64,000 nucleotides of DNA, from contig JAVXUO010002743.1 in NCBI GenBank assembly GCA_033065855.1, positions 1-64,000 on the forward strand. The letters run 5' to 3'. The first letter of the stretch is position 1; every line of letters starts with the position of its first letter. Both the position numbers and the translations under genes were made by a program. Below, piece by piece: positions 46,537 to 56,561 of this stretch. Below the pieces are notes generated by a model, which did no database searches, was not told where the DNA came from, and saw only the letters and a list, made by a program, of their open reading frames with translations. Origin of the DNA: Escallonia rubra. Its lineage: Eukaryota; Streptophyta; Magnoliopsida; Escalloniales; Escalloniaceae.

Positions 46537-47190
46537 CAGGATCCAGATCCGGAACTCGGCAACCCCTGATGAGTCCCTTCCCGTGCCCGTTCCTAGCTTC
46601 CCCCCCCCCTCGCACCCGGCTTGTACTCTTCTCCCCTCCTCTGACCGGCTGAATCCGGTTCCGGGCTTCTACATAATGAGTCTTTTTTATAATAAATATT
46701 TTGTATGATTGATTATATATATTTCTTTGTGTATTGATTATTGCGCGTTGTTGTTGAAAAATGAAAATTTTATTACAAGTTTGGATAATTGAAAAATAAA
46801 AATAAAAAAAATTTGACTTTTGGCGACGGATTAATTCCGTTGCTAAAAGTATTCCTACAATAAGTTAATTAGCAACGGAATATTTCGTCGCTAAATAAGC
46901 TTTTTAGCGACGGAATATTCCGTCGCTAAAACATTATTCTGTCACTAATTTGACAAAAAAGAAAATAAATTAAATTACTAAAAATATAATTAGCGACGGA
47001 TATTCCGTCGCTAATTAAAAATAAATCCGTCGCAAAAAATTACATATTTAGTGACGGATTTCAAAATTTTGTCGCTAAACTATTAGTGACGGGCTTTTAT
47101 ACGAAGGACTTTTAGCGACGGTGAATCCGTCGCTAATTGGTTTAGCGACGGATTTACCCATCGCTAAAAGCATTTATTCTTGTAGTGTGG

Positions 47191-47740
47191 GAGTTGGAGA
47201 CTCTGCGTGGATTACAGGGAGCTTAACAAGCTATCTGTAAAAGATATATACTCAATTCCAGTGATTGATGGCTTGTTTAATGGGCTAAATAGCCCACACA
47301 TTTTCACAAAATTGGATCTCATAAGTGGTTATCACCAAATAAGGGTAGTTGATGAAGACCTACACAAGACTGCTTTCAAAACTCACATTGGGCATTATGA
47401 ACTTAGAGTTATGCCCTTTGGGCTAATTAATGCCCCAGCAACCTTTCAATTACTCATGAACAAAGTCTTCCAAAAATACTTTAGAAGGTTTGTGTTAGTT
47501 TTTTTTTTTTTTTGGATGATGTATTGATTTATAGCCCAAGCTTAGAATCTCATCTAGAGCATTTGAGGGTTGTATTACAAGTCTTAAGAGCTAACACTTT
47601 ATATGCCAAGCAAAGCAAACGTGTTTTTGCCCATAAGCAGGTTGAATACTTGGGACACTTCATCACTGGCCAAGAGTAGCAACAGACCCCAACAAGGTAG
47701 CTGTTATGCTAGATTGGCCTAATCCTAGCTAGATATATCA
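47191..47740 (+). pseudogene. Chromovirus RT, C-terminal part
   Basis: The frame resumes with '[20 protein letters not shown]', '[20 protein letters not shown]', '[20 protein letters not shown]' and '[14 protein letters not shown]'. The catalytic FLDD region is damaged by a T run (about 47501-47513) and appears as 'FFFFWMMY'. Next, 'LESHLEHLRVVLQVLRANTL' and 'YLGHFITG' are readable at about 47545-47670. Frameshifts and a stop at 47525 break it. Confidence 0.88.
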
Positions 47741-47744
47741 AGGA

Positions 47745-48410
47745 CATAAGGGGATTCTTGGGTTTAACTGGATATTATAGGAAGTTTGTAAAGCAATATG
47801 GAATTATTAGCAGGTCACTTACAAGCCTTTTAAAGAAGGATGCTTTCCAGTGGAATGATGCAGCTAGCCAAGCCTTCAATGCACTCAAACAAGCAGTGGC
47901 CACCACACATATTCTAGCTCTTCCAGATTTTTCCTTAATGTTTGAAGTGGAAAGTGATGCCTGTTATGTGGGGATTGGAGTTGTATTAATGCAACAAGGG
48001 AGACCATTGGCTTATATCAGTAAAGCCTTGGGAGCAAAGAATTTGGGACAGTCCACTTATGAGAAGGAGCTTTTGGCATTGGCACATGCCATTACCAAAT
48101 GAAGTTCATACTTGTGTCATTCACACTTCATAGTAAGAACTGATCACAGCAGTTGAAAATACTTGTTGGGGCAAAGAGTCACTTCTTTATTATAACAAAA
48201 GTTATTATCTAAGCTATTGGACTTTGATTTTGAAGTAAACTAAAAAAAAGGAGTTGACAATGCTGTGGCTGATGCTCTTTCTAGGGTACCACAACTTCTT
48301 CAAAAGGAATGTAATGCCATCACCATAATTACACCACTTTGGCAGCGAGAGCTACATGATAGTTTGGAGTCTGATGAATTAGCCCAACAAGTTATTCAAG
48401 AAATGTTGCT
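47745..48410 (+). pseudogene. Chromovirus RNase H remnant
   Basis: 'RGFLGLTGYYRKFVKQYG' begins the RT connection. 'FSLMFEVESDACYVGIGVVL' (about 47929-47988) holds the first RNase H acidic residue (D), and 'GRPLAYISKALGAKNLGQST' and 'YEKELLALAHAI' follow. After a stop at 48100 come the HSHFIVRTDHSS-like and 'AVADALSRVPQ' motifs (about 48259-48295), the usual RNase H-integrase junction. Confidence 0.85.
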
Positions 48411-49123
48411 TGAACCATGGCCACTTCCTTCTATGCCTATCAAGGGGGCATTTTGAGATATAAGGCAAAAGTTTATGTGGGTAATGTTGGCCAGTTGGGA
48501 AGACAAATTATGGAAAAGTTGTATTCATCAGGTGTTGGAGGACATTCTGGAATCCAAAACACTTACAAAAGAGTTTCAATGCTCTTCTTTTGGCCAAGAA
48601 TGAAACAGGATGTGCTGCAGTTGGTAAGTAAATGCCATGTATGTCAACAAAATAAACAGGAGAATGTACCTTGTCCAGGCCTGTTACAACCACTCCTCAT
48701 ACTTACCCAATTGTGGACTTACATATCAATGGATTTTGTGGACGAGCTACCCCAAATAATGGGCAAGGATGCCATACTAGTAATGGTGGACAGATTGAGT
48801 AAATATGCTTATTTCATTGGGCTGACACACCCTTTTATAGCAGAAGTTATAGCTCACCAGTTCTTTGATGTGGTCTTCAAATTACATGGTATGCCAGATT
48901 CTATAGTCAATGATAGGGATAAGATTTTTATTTCCCATTTCTGGACTAAACTCTTCCAGCTATGGGAACCAAACTAGCCCACAATATTGCCTATCACCCT
49001 GAGACAGATGGGCAAACTGAGAGAGCCAACCATTGTTTGGAGAATTACCTAAGGTGTATGTGCAGTGACAGGCCTTAACAATGGGCTAAATGGTTATCAC
49101 TAGCTGAGTATTGGTATAATACC
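48410..49123 (+). pseudogene. Chromovirus integrase, first part
   Basis: The zinc-finger part 'SGVGGHSGIQNTYKRVS' and 'CHVCQQNK' keeps the HHCC pattern (about 48525-48660). The core has 'WTYISMDFVDELPQIMGKDA', which carries the first catalytic Asp, and 'ILVMVDRLSKYAYFIGLTHP'. Next is 'MPDSIVNDRDKIFISHFW' with the second Asp. A frame shift at about 48970 leads to '[14 protein letters not shown]', with the third catalytic Glu. The frame is cut at 49123 by a hAT element after 'LAEYWYN'. Confidence 0.88.
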
Positions 49124-50980
49124 TAGGGGTGAGCACGGTTTGGTTTGGTTTGGTTTGGGGATCAAATCACAAATCGAACCAATGGACCTCGGTTCACAAA
49201 TTCTCAAACCAAACCAAACCGAAACACCTCGATTTGAACGGTTCACTCAGTTCAAATTGAACGGTTCGGATTGGTTTTAGCTTAGTTTAAACATGATTCT
49301 GTTTCAAGAAAAAACAATAGTCCAATAACAAAAAAATACATCATAGTTGCATTACATGACAAATTGAAAAGCTTAAATTAGTCACCAAATGTAAAAGTCC
49401 TACAAAGTTACATTACATAACCATTAATATAGTAGTGCATATTACAGAGCCACACTGTGTGGCACTGCATTCATGTAAAGAACAGCAACAGGCTACTACA
49501 CTGAAGGTGTACTCTCAAATCTGGACATCTTGCTTCCATTTCAAAGTGGTGCACTCTCTCATCTTGTTGGCATTCCAGTTTTGGTTGAACATCCTTGAAA
49601 GAGACTTAGAAAACATTATAATTTACCTATCAAACATCATAGCAAATATTAATTGAAAGGAAGGACATAGGAAGTGTGAAACAACTACAACCGACGGATG
49701 CAGCGTTGCTCAACTAGGCAATTGATTTAATGGTTGATGTTGTTGTTTTAAGTGAAATAGAAAGAGTTGAATCATTAAAGAGTGGTTATATTTCACTAGA
49801 AAATTTGACAGAGATGAATCTTTACCAAACAGAAATTAAAAACCAAGTCAACTGTAAGCACAATAAACTGAATAAAGTGTGCAATGTGAAGAACTTCATG
49901 CAAGGTACCTAAATTTATATGAATTCTTTAATAAGTGCGAGCACACTAAGTGCATTACTGGCTTACTGCAACGTGAAAACTTCAGGCGGGGTTACCTAAA
50001 TTTATAAATTTTTTTACTATAATCCATATATCAAGAACAATGAAAACATGTAATACTTTTGTCATCCCACAAGCAGGTTCTTGGACCATCTTCATTGTTG
50101 AATCTTCCTTTACTAAACCAGTTTAGACTGGCCAAAATCAGGTATGAAATTAGAAACTGATGAAATTGCTCAAGACCCTCCCTCATAAATCATAATGAAA
50201 TCACATATTATTGTAGCGTGGACAGACTGCTATAGGAGGAAAATGAACTGCGGACGGTGGTCATGCCGTTCAATTGATGAAATTACATATCATAATGAAA
50301 TCATAAATTATTCATGCCGTTCAAATGATGAACTTACTCACATGTGACGTCTCGTTCTTCAGGTATGGAAATTGGAAGTTGTCGTCTCGTTCTTCAAGTT
50401 GTGGCAACTTTCTACTACTCGTGAGCTGTCTTGCCAGATCTAAAATGGCTTCGAGCATCCGACTTCACCACTGTTACCTGTTCTCTCCTTCTTCGGCACT
50501 TCCTGGTCAACAACAGACCCGATCTTCCCGTATCGCGATATTGGTCGACGACCTTGGATCTTGCAAGTTAGAACTATAAAATTGCGCACCAGATCATTCA
50601 TTAATGATGCTCGAATGAAGCTGAAATCCTTCCTTCATGGCCGATTTGTATTATACTATTATGTGGGTGTGTTGTTTGATTTTCTCCGTGGGTGTGCTCT
50701 GAAGAAGAAGAGCAGAAAAAAGTGACGGCAAATGAAGATAAGGGTTTAATTTAGGGCAAACATGTTACTTTTACCCTAGTTATTCAGTTAACCATGGTAA
50801 GGTATATTATTTTTTTAATAGTTATATAGTCATCGGTTCGGTTCGCTTCATAGCCGATTTGGAAATCCTGAACTGTGAACCGAACCGAACCGAACCGGTC
50901 TCGGTTTAAAAATCTCAAACCAAACCGTTCAGGCTTATCAACGGTTCGGATCAGATTGATCGGTTCNCTGCTCATCCCTA
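49124..50980. mobile_element. Non-autonomous hAT element in the chromovirus integrase
   Basis: It begins TAGGGGTGAGCACGGTTTGG and ends GCTCATCCCTA, a TAGGGGTGAGCA-type terminal inverted repeat. Both flanks are ATAATACC (49116-49123 and 50981-50988), a perfect 8-bp duplication. Subterminal zones contain repeated GGTTTGG/AACCGAACC motifs in opposite orientation at the two ends. The roughly 1.3 kb interior has no recognisable protein. One base near the right end is N (50967). Its termini match the shorter element at 59831-60343. Confidence 0.93.
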
Positions 50981-51330
50981 ATAATACCAGTTTCCACTAT
51001 GCCATTAAAATGACTCCCTTTGAAGCACTCTATGGGTACAGACCAAAATTACTTAGTTTGGCAAGCCCTGAGATTACCAATTTGGAAGATTTGGACAATT
51101 ACTTGTAAGAAAGAAAGGTGCTACACCTGCTCAATGATCATTTGACCATAGCTCAAGCAAGAATGCAATCTCAACCGTACATATAGAACATTTGAGGTGG
51201 AAGATTGGGTGTACTTGAGGTTGCAACCTTACAGGCAAACATCACTAGCCGTAAGGAAGAACCATAAGGTATCACCCAAGTACTATGGTCCTTTTTAAGT
51301 TCTACAGAATATAGGCCAGGTGGCCTATAA
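50981..51330 (+). pseudogene. Chromovirus integrase, second part
   Basis: 'FHYAIKMTPFEALYGYRPKL' continues directly from the part before the hAT insertion. '[12 protein letters not shown]' and '[20 protein letters not shown]' (the GPY/F-type region, with 'KYYGPF' at about 51280) follow in more than one frame. Stops at 51106 and 51185 break it. Confidence 0.82.
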
Positions 51331-51641
51331 ACTACAGCTGGTAAACAATAGTTCAGTGCACCCAGTGTTTCATGCCTCATTATTGAAGAAGCAGATTGGT
51401 CAGCACATTATACCAACAGCTGTGTTACCTCCAGTTGGAAGTGAAGCTCAATTCCTAATGGAGCCAGTGGCAGACCTAGACCACAGAATTATTAAGAGAG
51501 GAAATGTGGCAGCAGCACAAATCTTAGTGAAATGGTCTAATGCTAACCAAAGAGAGGAAACTTGGGAGGACTGGGATGTAATAAAGGTAAGGTTTCCAAA
51601 TTGGACCCTTGAGGACAAGGGTTTGATAAAGGGGAAGGGAT
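51331..51641 (+). pseudogene. Chromovirus chromodomain end of integrase
   Basis: After 'SSVHPVFHASLLKK' the frame reads 'AAAQILVKWSNANQREETWE' then 'DWDVIKVRFPNW' (about 51510-51603), a C-terminal chromodomain of the plant chromovirus kind, thought to guide integration to certain chromatin. Only part of the chromodomain aromatic set is present, as in many plant CHD types. The frame runs on into the 3' LTR. Confidence 0.85.
51628..51641 (+). promoter_or_regulatory. Polypurine tract of the chromovirus
   Basis: AAAGGGGAAGGGAT lies immediately before the 3' LTR start TGTCATG. Confidence 0.85.
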
Positions 51642-52226
51642 TGTCATGTCCCCAGAACCTGCAACAAGGGAACAGAGGTAAATGAAGGAAGGAAAGGATG
51701 ATCGAGCTACTACTTCAACTGAGGAAGCTCATGGAAAAGTGCAAAACAAGCCTAAAACAATTACAATTCGCATCAAACGATCAAAAACAGCGCCCGAAGC
51801 CAATGGAGCAGATGTGGTCCCAACTGTCGACAGTGAGATTTAACAGATTTGTGCGCAAAATACATATGGCAGCGTTTAGCTTATTTTTAATTTCTAGTTA
51901 AAATAAGTTTAGCGACAAATTATAGCCAACTAGAGTGGCACCAGAGCCAAAGCCAACCGTTTGAATTTTTCATTTGAAATTCTGTTATGCTTCCCTTGTA
52001 TGTGGGAAGAAGGAGAAACATGGCATGTATTGTGTGACATGAATTGAGAATTTCTCTCTCTAAATCTCTTCTCTTATCCTCTATTCTAATAAAATTCTCA
52101 AGTTCTTCTCTCCTTCTTCTTGTTCTGTTCATCAAACTCTGGTCAATTGACAATTGCGATTACTAAGAACATAATCTCAGTAACAATGGAAGCTGATCAT
52201 GGTAGCATCTCGACCGATATGCTACA
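51642..52226 (+). repeat. Chromovirus 3' LTR
   Basis: It starts TGTCATGTCCCC and ends GATATGCTACA. It is 585 bp against 563 bp in the 5' LTR and is followed by the TSD TGACG. An AATAAAA poly(A)-like signal sits at about 52088. Confidence 0.93.
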
Positions 52227-52231
52227 TGACG

Positions 52232-53084
52232 CTAAACATGCTTCTCCAAAACTGTCACTAATATCTTGCAACCAAAATATATTGTTCACGAATTACAAAC
52301 ATATGTAGACTACCATACAACTCGACATTGCACATTACTTTTTTAACAGAAATATTAGCATACCCAAGTACTTAACAACAGAAGAAATCAGACAGAGACC
52401 GTCAAAGAGAGGGGTTTTACGAAATGTTTACCATCACTTGCGAGTGGTGGTGCGGCTTGGAGGATATTGGTTGTGAACAGGCAGGTCATGGTTGGCACTG
52501 AGAGGCAAGAGCTTCGCTGGAGGTCGAAGGAGCTTAAGTAACGCCATTAGAGACTAAAGGGACTTTGTTTAAGGGGAAATTTTTGAAAGCCTGGAGGGAA
52601 ATGTTTCACAGCAAGAGGTGGGGGGAAGGGGGTGGAACTTTTTTTTCCCCCCTTTTTACCATACATTAGGAAATAGGAATTGGACGAAATTTTCTTATGG
52701 GTTATTTTGCATATAGTAGTTCTGCCAAACCGTGCTAGCAAACTGCAATTTTGCCTTCAAAATCGCAGTTTAAAATCGCAATTTTGATATATCGCAATAC
52801 GTAACTGTATTTTTAACGAACAACTTTGCTAAACAGTTGTTTCCAGTTGCGAGTATAAATGGAATATGGAATCATATTTTGCTACCGCGACTTCGAAAAA
52901 ATTGCTAGTTTTGAGAAAATAACTCAAAAAGGCCAGACTTTTACAAAGAATAGCTGAGTCCACGTGCGATGCACGTGAACATCAATGTTTTAAAAGGTTC
53001 ATAGTTAGAAAAATTAGTACGCATCACCATGAAAATGAGTAAAGAGTAATAGAGAACACATAAGCAATTCAACATATTGGTATC
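52232..53084. other. Intergenic DNA, no recognised gene
   Basis: No supported frame. A short stretch near 52740-52800 repeats 'aaatcgcaattt'-type words. Confidence 0.5.
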
Positions 53085-54421
53085 TTCGTAACTGGCGTAT
53101 GAGAATATAGACGCAAATCAAATACTTTGCTCGCGAAATGCAATTCATAAATATAGAATAAGCATGACAATTACCTTTTTCACAACTAAGTGTGTAACTT
53201 TTAAGACCGAAAAATAACTCGATGCAAAAATCTAGCAAGCTGTGAAACAAGCACGTGCTGATATCAAGGGCTAACTTATTTTTTTCCTAAGCATAATGGT
53301 CAAACTTTTTCAATAATCCCTCCTTTGGTCGTTTGTCGCTAAAAAGTTATTATATAGTAATTTTTCAACAATAACAATTGCAATATAACTTTGGATGCTA
53401 TTTTGGCTGGCCATGGCTATGAATAGGCTTCTTCAGCTTTTTGATTCACAAATACTTTTATCTTGCTTAACTATTTCTGAAAGCTGAATGAGCTTCGTGG
53501 CAAGGAGGATGTCGATAATGTCATCGAGCTCGTCGTCGGGAAAGGTCACGAACCTGGTAAGGCCAGCCCCCTAACTTGGTTGATCTTCAAAAGATGAAAG
53601 AGAACTTGGCCTTCTGTGGTAAAAGCATGTATCAAGGCCGAACGTCAGTGGTGACCATTGATTGGAGTCCTTCTGGCTATGGATGGTTTGATATGAAAGG
53701 TGATGTCTCAATGATGGGAGCAATTGGCCCAGCCGGAAATGGGGACTACTTAGGGACCACTGTGGATATGAAAAATAAAGAACAAACTTGGCTACTACCT
53801 GAATTGTAGAAATCTTTCTTCAACTCCATGTTTAGTGACAATTAATTGTCGCTAGATGTTTCAATCGACCTTTCTTCTAACACTTTTAGCAACAATTCAT
53901 AGTAACACTTTTTTAGCATCACTAAATAAATGACACTAGAAACATTTAGAGACAATTGATTCTCGCTATATAAGGGATAGGAGAAAAAATCTTTCAACCG
54001 AGGTAGCAGCCAATTTTTTTCCTATTTTAAATGAAGAAAACAACATTCAAAATGCATATTTCTTAGACCGGCCACCGTGAGTGGATAGATTAACAAAATC
54101 TTGTTATTAGCATCTCTCTTTTTTTATGGAAAACATAGTGAGATCTTCTCTTTTCTTATACTAACTATCTCATCCGATAAAACAGAGGGATTATTGAAAA
54201 AGTTTGACCATAATGCTTAGAAGAAAAAAAAATAACCCTTGATATCAGCAGGTGGTTGTTTCACAGCTTGCTAGATTTTTGCATCGAGTTATTTTTCGGT
54301 CTTAAATGTTACACACTTAGTTGTGAAAAAGGTAATTGTCATGTTTATTCTATATTTATGAATTGCATTTCGCGTGCAAAGTATTTGACTTGCGTCTATA
54401 TTCTCATACGCCAGTTACGAA
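53085..54421. mobile_element. Fold-back element with near-identical 237-bp arms
   Basis: 53085-53321 and 54185-54421 are reverse complements with only a few differences. Both arms can even be read as the same frame beginning MFHSLLDFCIELFFGL, one on each strand. Weaker inverted similarity continues outward for about 20 bp ('ttcaac...tgg'), so true ends and any target duplication are uncertain. The spacer (53322-54184) carries a coding-like stretch and a 'tttagtgacaattaattgtcgctaga' palindrome. The superfamily is unknown; a Mutator-like element with captured sequence is one option. Confidence 0.75.
53486..53809 (+). pseudogene. Coding-like fragment inside the fold-back element
   Basis: Frame 1 reads 'NELRGKEDVDNVIELVVGKG' with 'HEPG', followed by GTAAGG, a good donor-like site. 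A second frame from 53576 reads 'MKENLAFCGKSMYQGRTSVV' and 'WSPSGYGWFDMKGDVSMMGA' up to a stop at 53807. The amino-acid composition is protein-like rather than repeat-like, but I do not recognise the family. It may be a captured host gene piece. Confidence 0.35.
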
Positions 54422-54777
54422 TAGCCATGGAGTTGAACTCTGGTCTCTGTGGGAAGGAATAGGACTAGCCTAGGCGAAGGGCCACTAGCTAGTGCTAATG
54501 AAGTCTGGCTCCATGGAAGCCATCGAAGCCGTTGGAATGAACTCAAATTCTAGATTGGGATACTCATAGTGGAGCTCATAGATAGGGTGTGGGAATGTAA
54601 GTTGCGGTTAAATTGGAGATACTCAAAATGTCGTGCCAGACATGCTTGCACAAGAAAGACGTGCTCAAAGCCAAGGACTTGTTTCGAAAGAGGCTACTGA
54701 CATGATGCATGCCAAACTAGCACAGTCCGAAATGGGACTCCAATGTCTCACTCACACCAAAATAAGAAGTCAAAACT
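54422..54777. other. Intergenic DNA between two elements
   Basis: No gene seen. 'ggagttgaactctggtctctgt' near 54429 faintly resembles a tRNA-type B box, but no SINE ends or flanking repeats were found. Confidence 0.45.
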
Positions 54778-55497
54778 TAGGGGCCGTTTGACAGGGTTTT
54801 TTTTTGCTCTTTTTTTCAGTTTTGAAAATTGAAAAAAATAGGAGTGTTTGGTACCATTTTTTTTTTCAATTTAAAAAGTGGCTTTTTAAATTGTAGAGTA
54901 AAAAAAAAAAGGAAAAAACTCTTTTCGTTTTCACATTAATTTTTTTTTTTAGACCTCCACCACAACTCACCCACCGCCGGTAGCCACCGCCCATCGCCGC
55001 CCGACAGCCACCTCCGGCCGCCGGCAGCCACCACCGGGCGGCGGTGGGCGGTGGCCACCACCGCCCGACAGCCACCTCCGACCGCCGGCAACCACCACCG
55101 GGCGGCAGCCACCTCTGGCCACCACCGCCGGCAGTCACCTCCGACAGCCACCGCCGCCCGACAGCCATCTCCGGCCGCCGGCAACCACCACCGCCGGCAG
55201 CCACCGTCGCCCGCCGACAACCACCACCGTCGGCATCCACCATCTCCGGCCGCCGGTAGCCACCGCCGGCCACCACTCCGGCAACCACCGCCGGCAACAA
55301 CCACCGTCGACCACCGCTACGCCCCACCATCGCCACCGCAAACCACCACAAAAAAAAGTCAAAATAAAAAGGGTTACCAAAAAAAAAACTAAAGAAAAAA
55401 GGGTTATCAAACACCCACTTGTTTTTGTAAAAAAAATAAAATTAAACTTCTCTTTAAAAATTGAAGACAAAAAAAAAGCTCTGTCAAACAGAGCCTA
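54778..55497. mobile_element. Inverted-repeat element with CCG/ACC triplet core
   Basis: The left end TAGGGGCCGTTTGACAGGG matches the right end, which reads TAGGCTCTGTTTGACAGAG in reverse complement. T-rich then A-rich subterminal zones are mirrored. The core (about 54955-55350) consists of GCC/ACC triplets with repeated 'ccgccggcagccacca' and 'ccacctccggccgccggcaa' words. Flanks show only a weak 8-bp resemblance (AAAACTTA/AAGACTTC). The long Gly/Trp/Arg-rich minus frames (54866-55414 and others) are products of the repeat. Confidence 0.7.
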
Positions 55498-55747
55498 AGA
55501 CTTCAGTTAGGTTTGTCGAGCCCTAGTTCGATCCGAATTAAAGCGAATGAGCACCCTAGCTACTTAGGTAGAAGAAGAAGCTAAGTGTCTACAAATATGT
55601 CACTGACTATAAATAAACCACTTTTGGTTGTTGTTATATATGAGAGTTATATTTTGTAGCTACAATCCTAATTATAACCAAAATATATTTATTCTCCGTG
55701 ATGAACCAGTTATCTAAATATTATAATATATTTAAGTTCTTATCTTA

Positions 55748-56539
55748 CTCCCTCTGTCCAAAATATTTTATCAGGATTCCACTTTAGGCTACTCCAAAAT
55801 TATGGCTTACTTTCTAAATTTGGATTGAATTTTTTGTCACTTTCTTATTTTACCCTTAATCTCACGTACAACCAAAATTTCCCTCATCCCCTCTACTTCT
55901 CTCTACCCCATTATGAGAGCCTTTCTCTTCTCTCATTCTCTTTCTTTCTCCATTTGAGCATCCTTATTCATCAACACCACCGCCCATTCAATCACCACTA
56001 TTCCACTGTCTTTTCCTTCAACGTCACCATTGTGGCCACCTCTTTTGAGCACCACGATCGCCACCGTCTCTTTCAACCACCACCATCACCACGGCCTCGC
56101 ACCAGTGACATATATAGCCGCCGCCTTTCAACCACCATCATCACCACGGCCTCGCACCATTAACATAGTCGTAGCCTTGGAGATTTATATGTCAAAGATA
56201 CAAAACAAAAAAAATTGTAGATCTAGGTTGAGATCTAGGTACACTGAGATATGATTCCAAATTCAATTGTCTTTCAATCACTGTCAAAATTTGTTTTAGA
56301 TTGTGGTTGTTTCAACGATGATTATGGAAGTTGTAAGTGGTGAATCTTGGCAGTGGGGATGAACCGATAAATTGGTGATACAGTGTATTTTGAGTTTGAG
56401 AGAGAGAAAGGGAGATTGAATTTACTTTTTGGTTAAAGGGGATGAAAGTTTAAGGTAAAAATGGAATTGCTCAATTATTTGACCACTTCCTTAATGTTTG
56501 TGCAAGTCAAATGTGTGCAAATATTTTGGACGAAAGGGG
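55748..56539. mobile_element. Stowaway-like (Tc1/mariner) element with CCA-rich core
   Basis: The left end CTCCCTCTGTCCAAAATATTT matches the right end, which reads CCCCTTTCGTCCAAAATATTT in reverse complement. This is close to the Stowaway consensus start CTCCCTCCGTCC. TA lies on each side (55746-55747 and 56540-56541). The core contains CCA/CACC repeats (about 55970-56165) and a direct duplication of 'tttcaaccaccaccatcacc' plus 'acggcctcgcacca' at 56068 and 56126. Confidence 0.75.
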
Positions 56540-56561
56540 TATTTCTTTTCTCCATATTCCT

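Larger units (their letters stand above)
44297..47187. mobile_element. Non-autonomous CACTA element in the chromovirus RT
   Basis: The left end is CACCACAAGAAAAGACG and the right end, in reverse complement, is CACTACAAGAATAAATG. These are CACTA-type terminal repeats, with the left one mutated at one base. The 3-bp duplication TGG flanks it (44294-44296 and 47188-47190). Subterminal zones (about 44318-44495 and 46818-47165) are packed with palindromic units of TTTAGCGACGGA...TCCGTCGCTAAA, as expected for binding sites of the CACTA accessory transposase protein. The interior holds a Ptta/En-Spm-like gene end, a 22-bp minisatellite and a CCCTAAA-containing repeat. No TNPD transposase was found, so it depends on others. 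Confidence 0.93.
41554..52226 (+). mobile_element. Complete but decayed chromovirus (Ty3/gypsy) with nested insertions
   Basis: Two LTRs (41554-42116 and 51642-52226) bound the element, with the 5-bp duplication TGACG on each side (41549-41553 and 52227-52231). A PBS complementary to tRNA-Met follows the left LTR and a purine tract precedes the right one. The internal order is gag, protease, RT, RNase H, integrase and a C-terminal chromodomain, so it is a chromovirus. Removing the nested CACTA and hAT elements and their duplicated target bases leaves about 5.9 kb. Stops and frameshifts occur in gag, pol and after the insertions, so it is not autonomous now. Confidence 0.93.

Noticed and set aside
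54866..55414. 182-codon minus-strand Gly/Trp/Arg-rich frame and overlapping frames
   Set aside because: Product of the GCC/ACC minisatellite inside an inverted-repeat element; composition follows the repeat.
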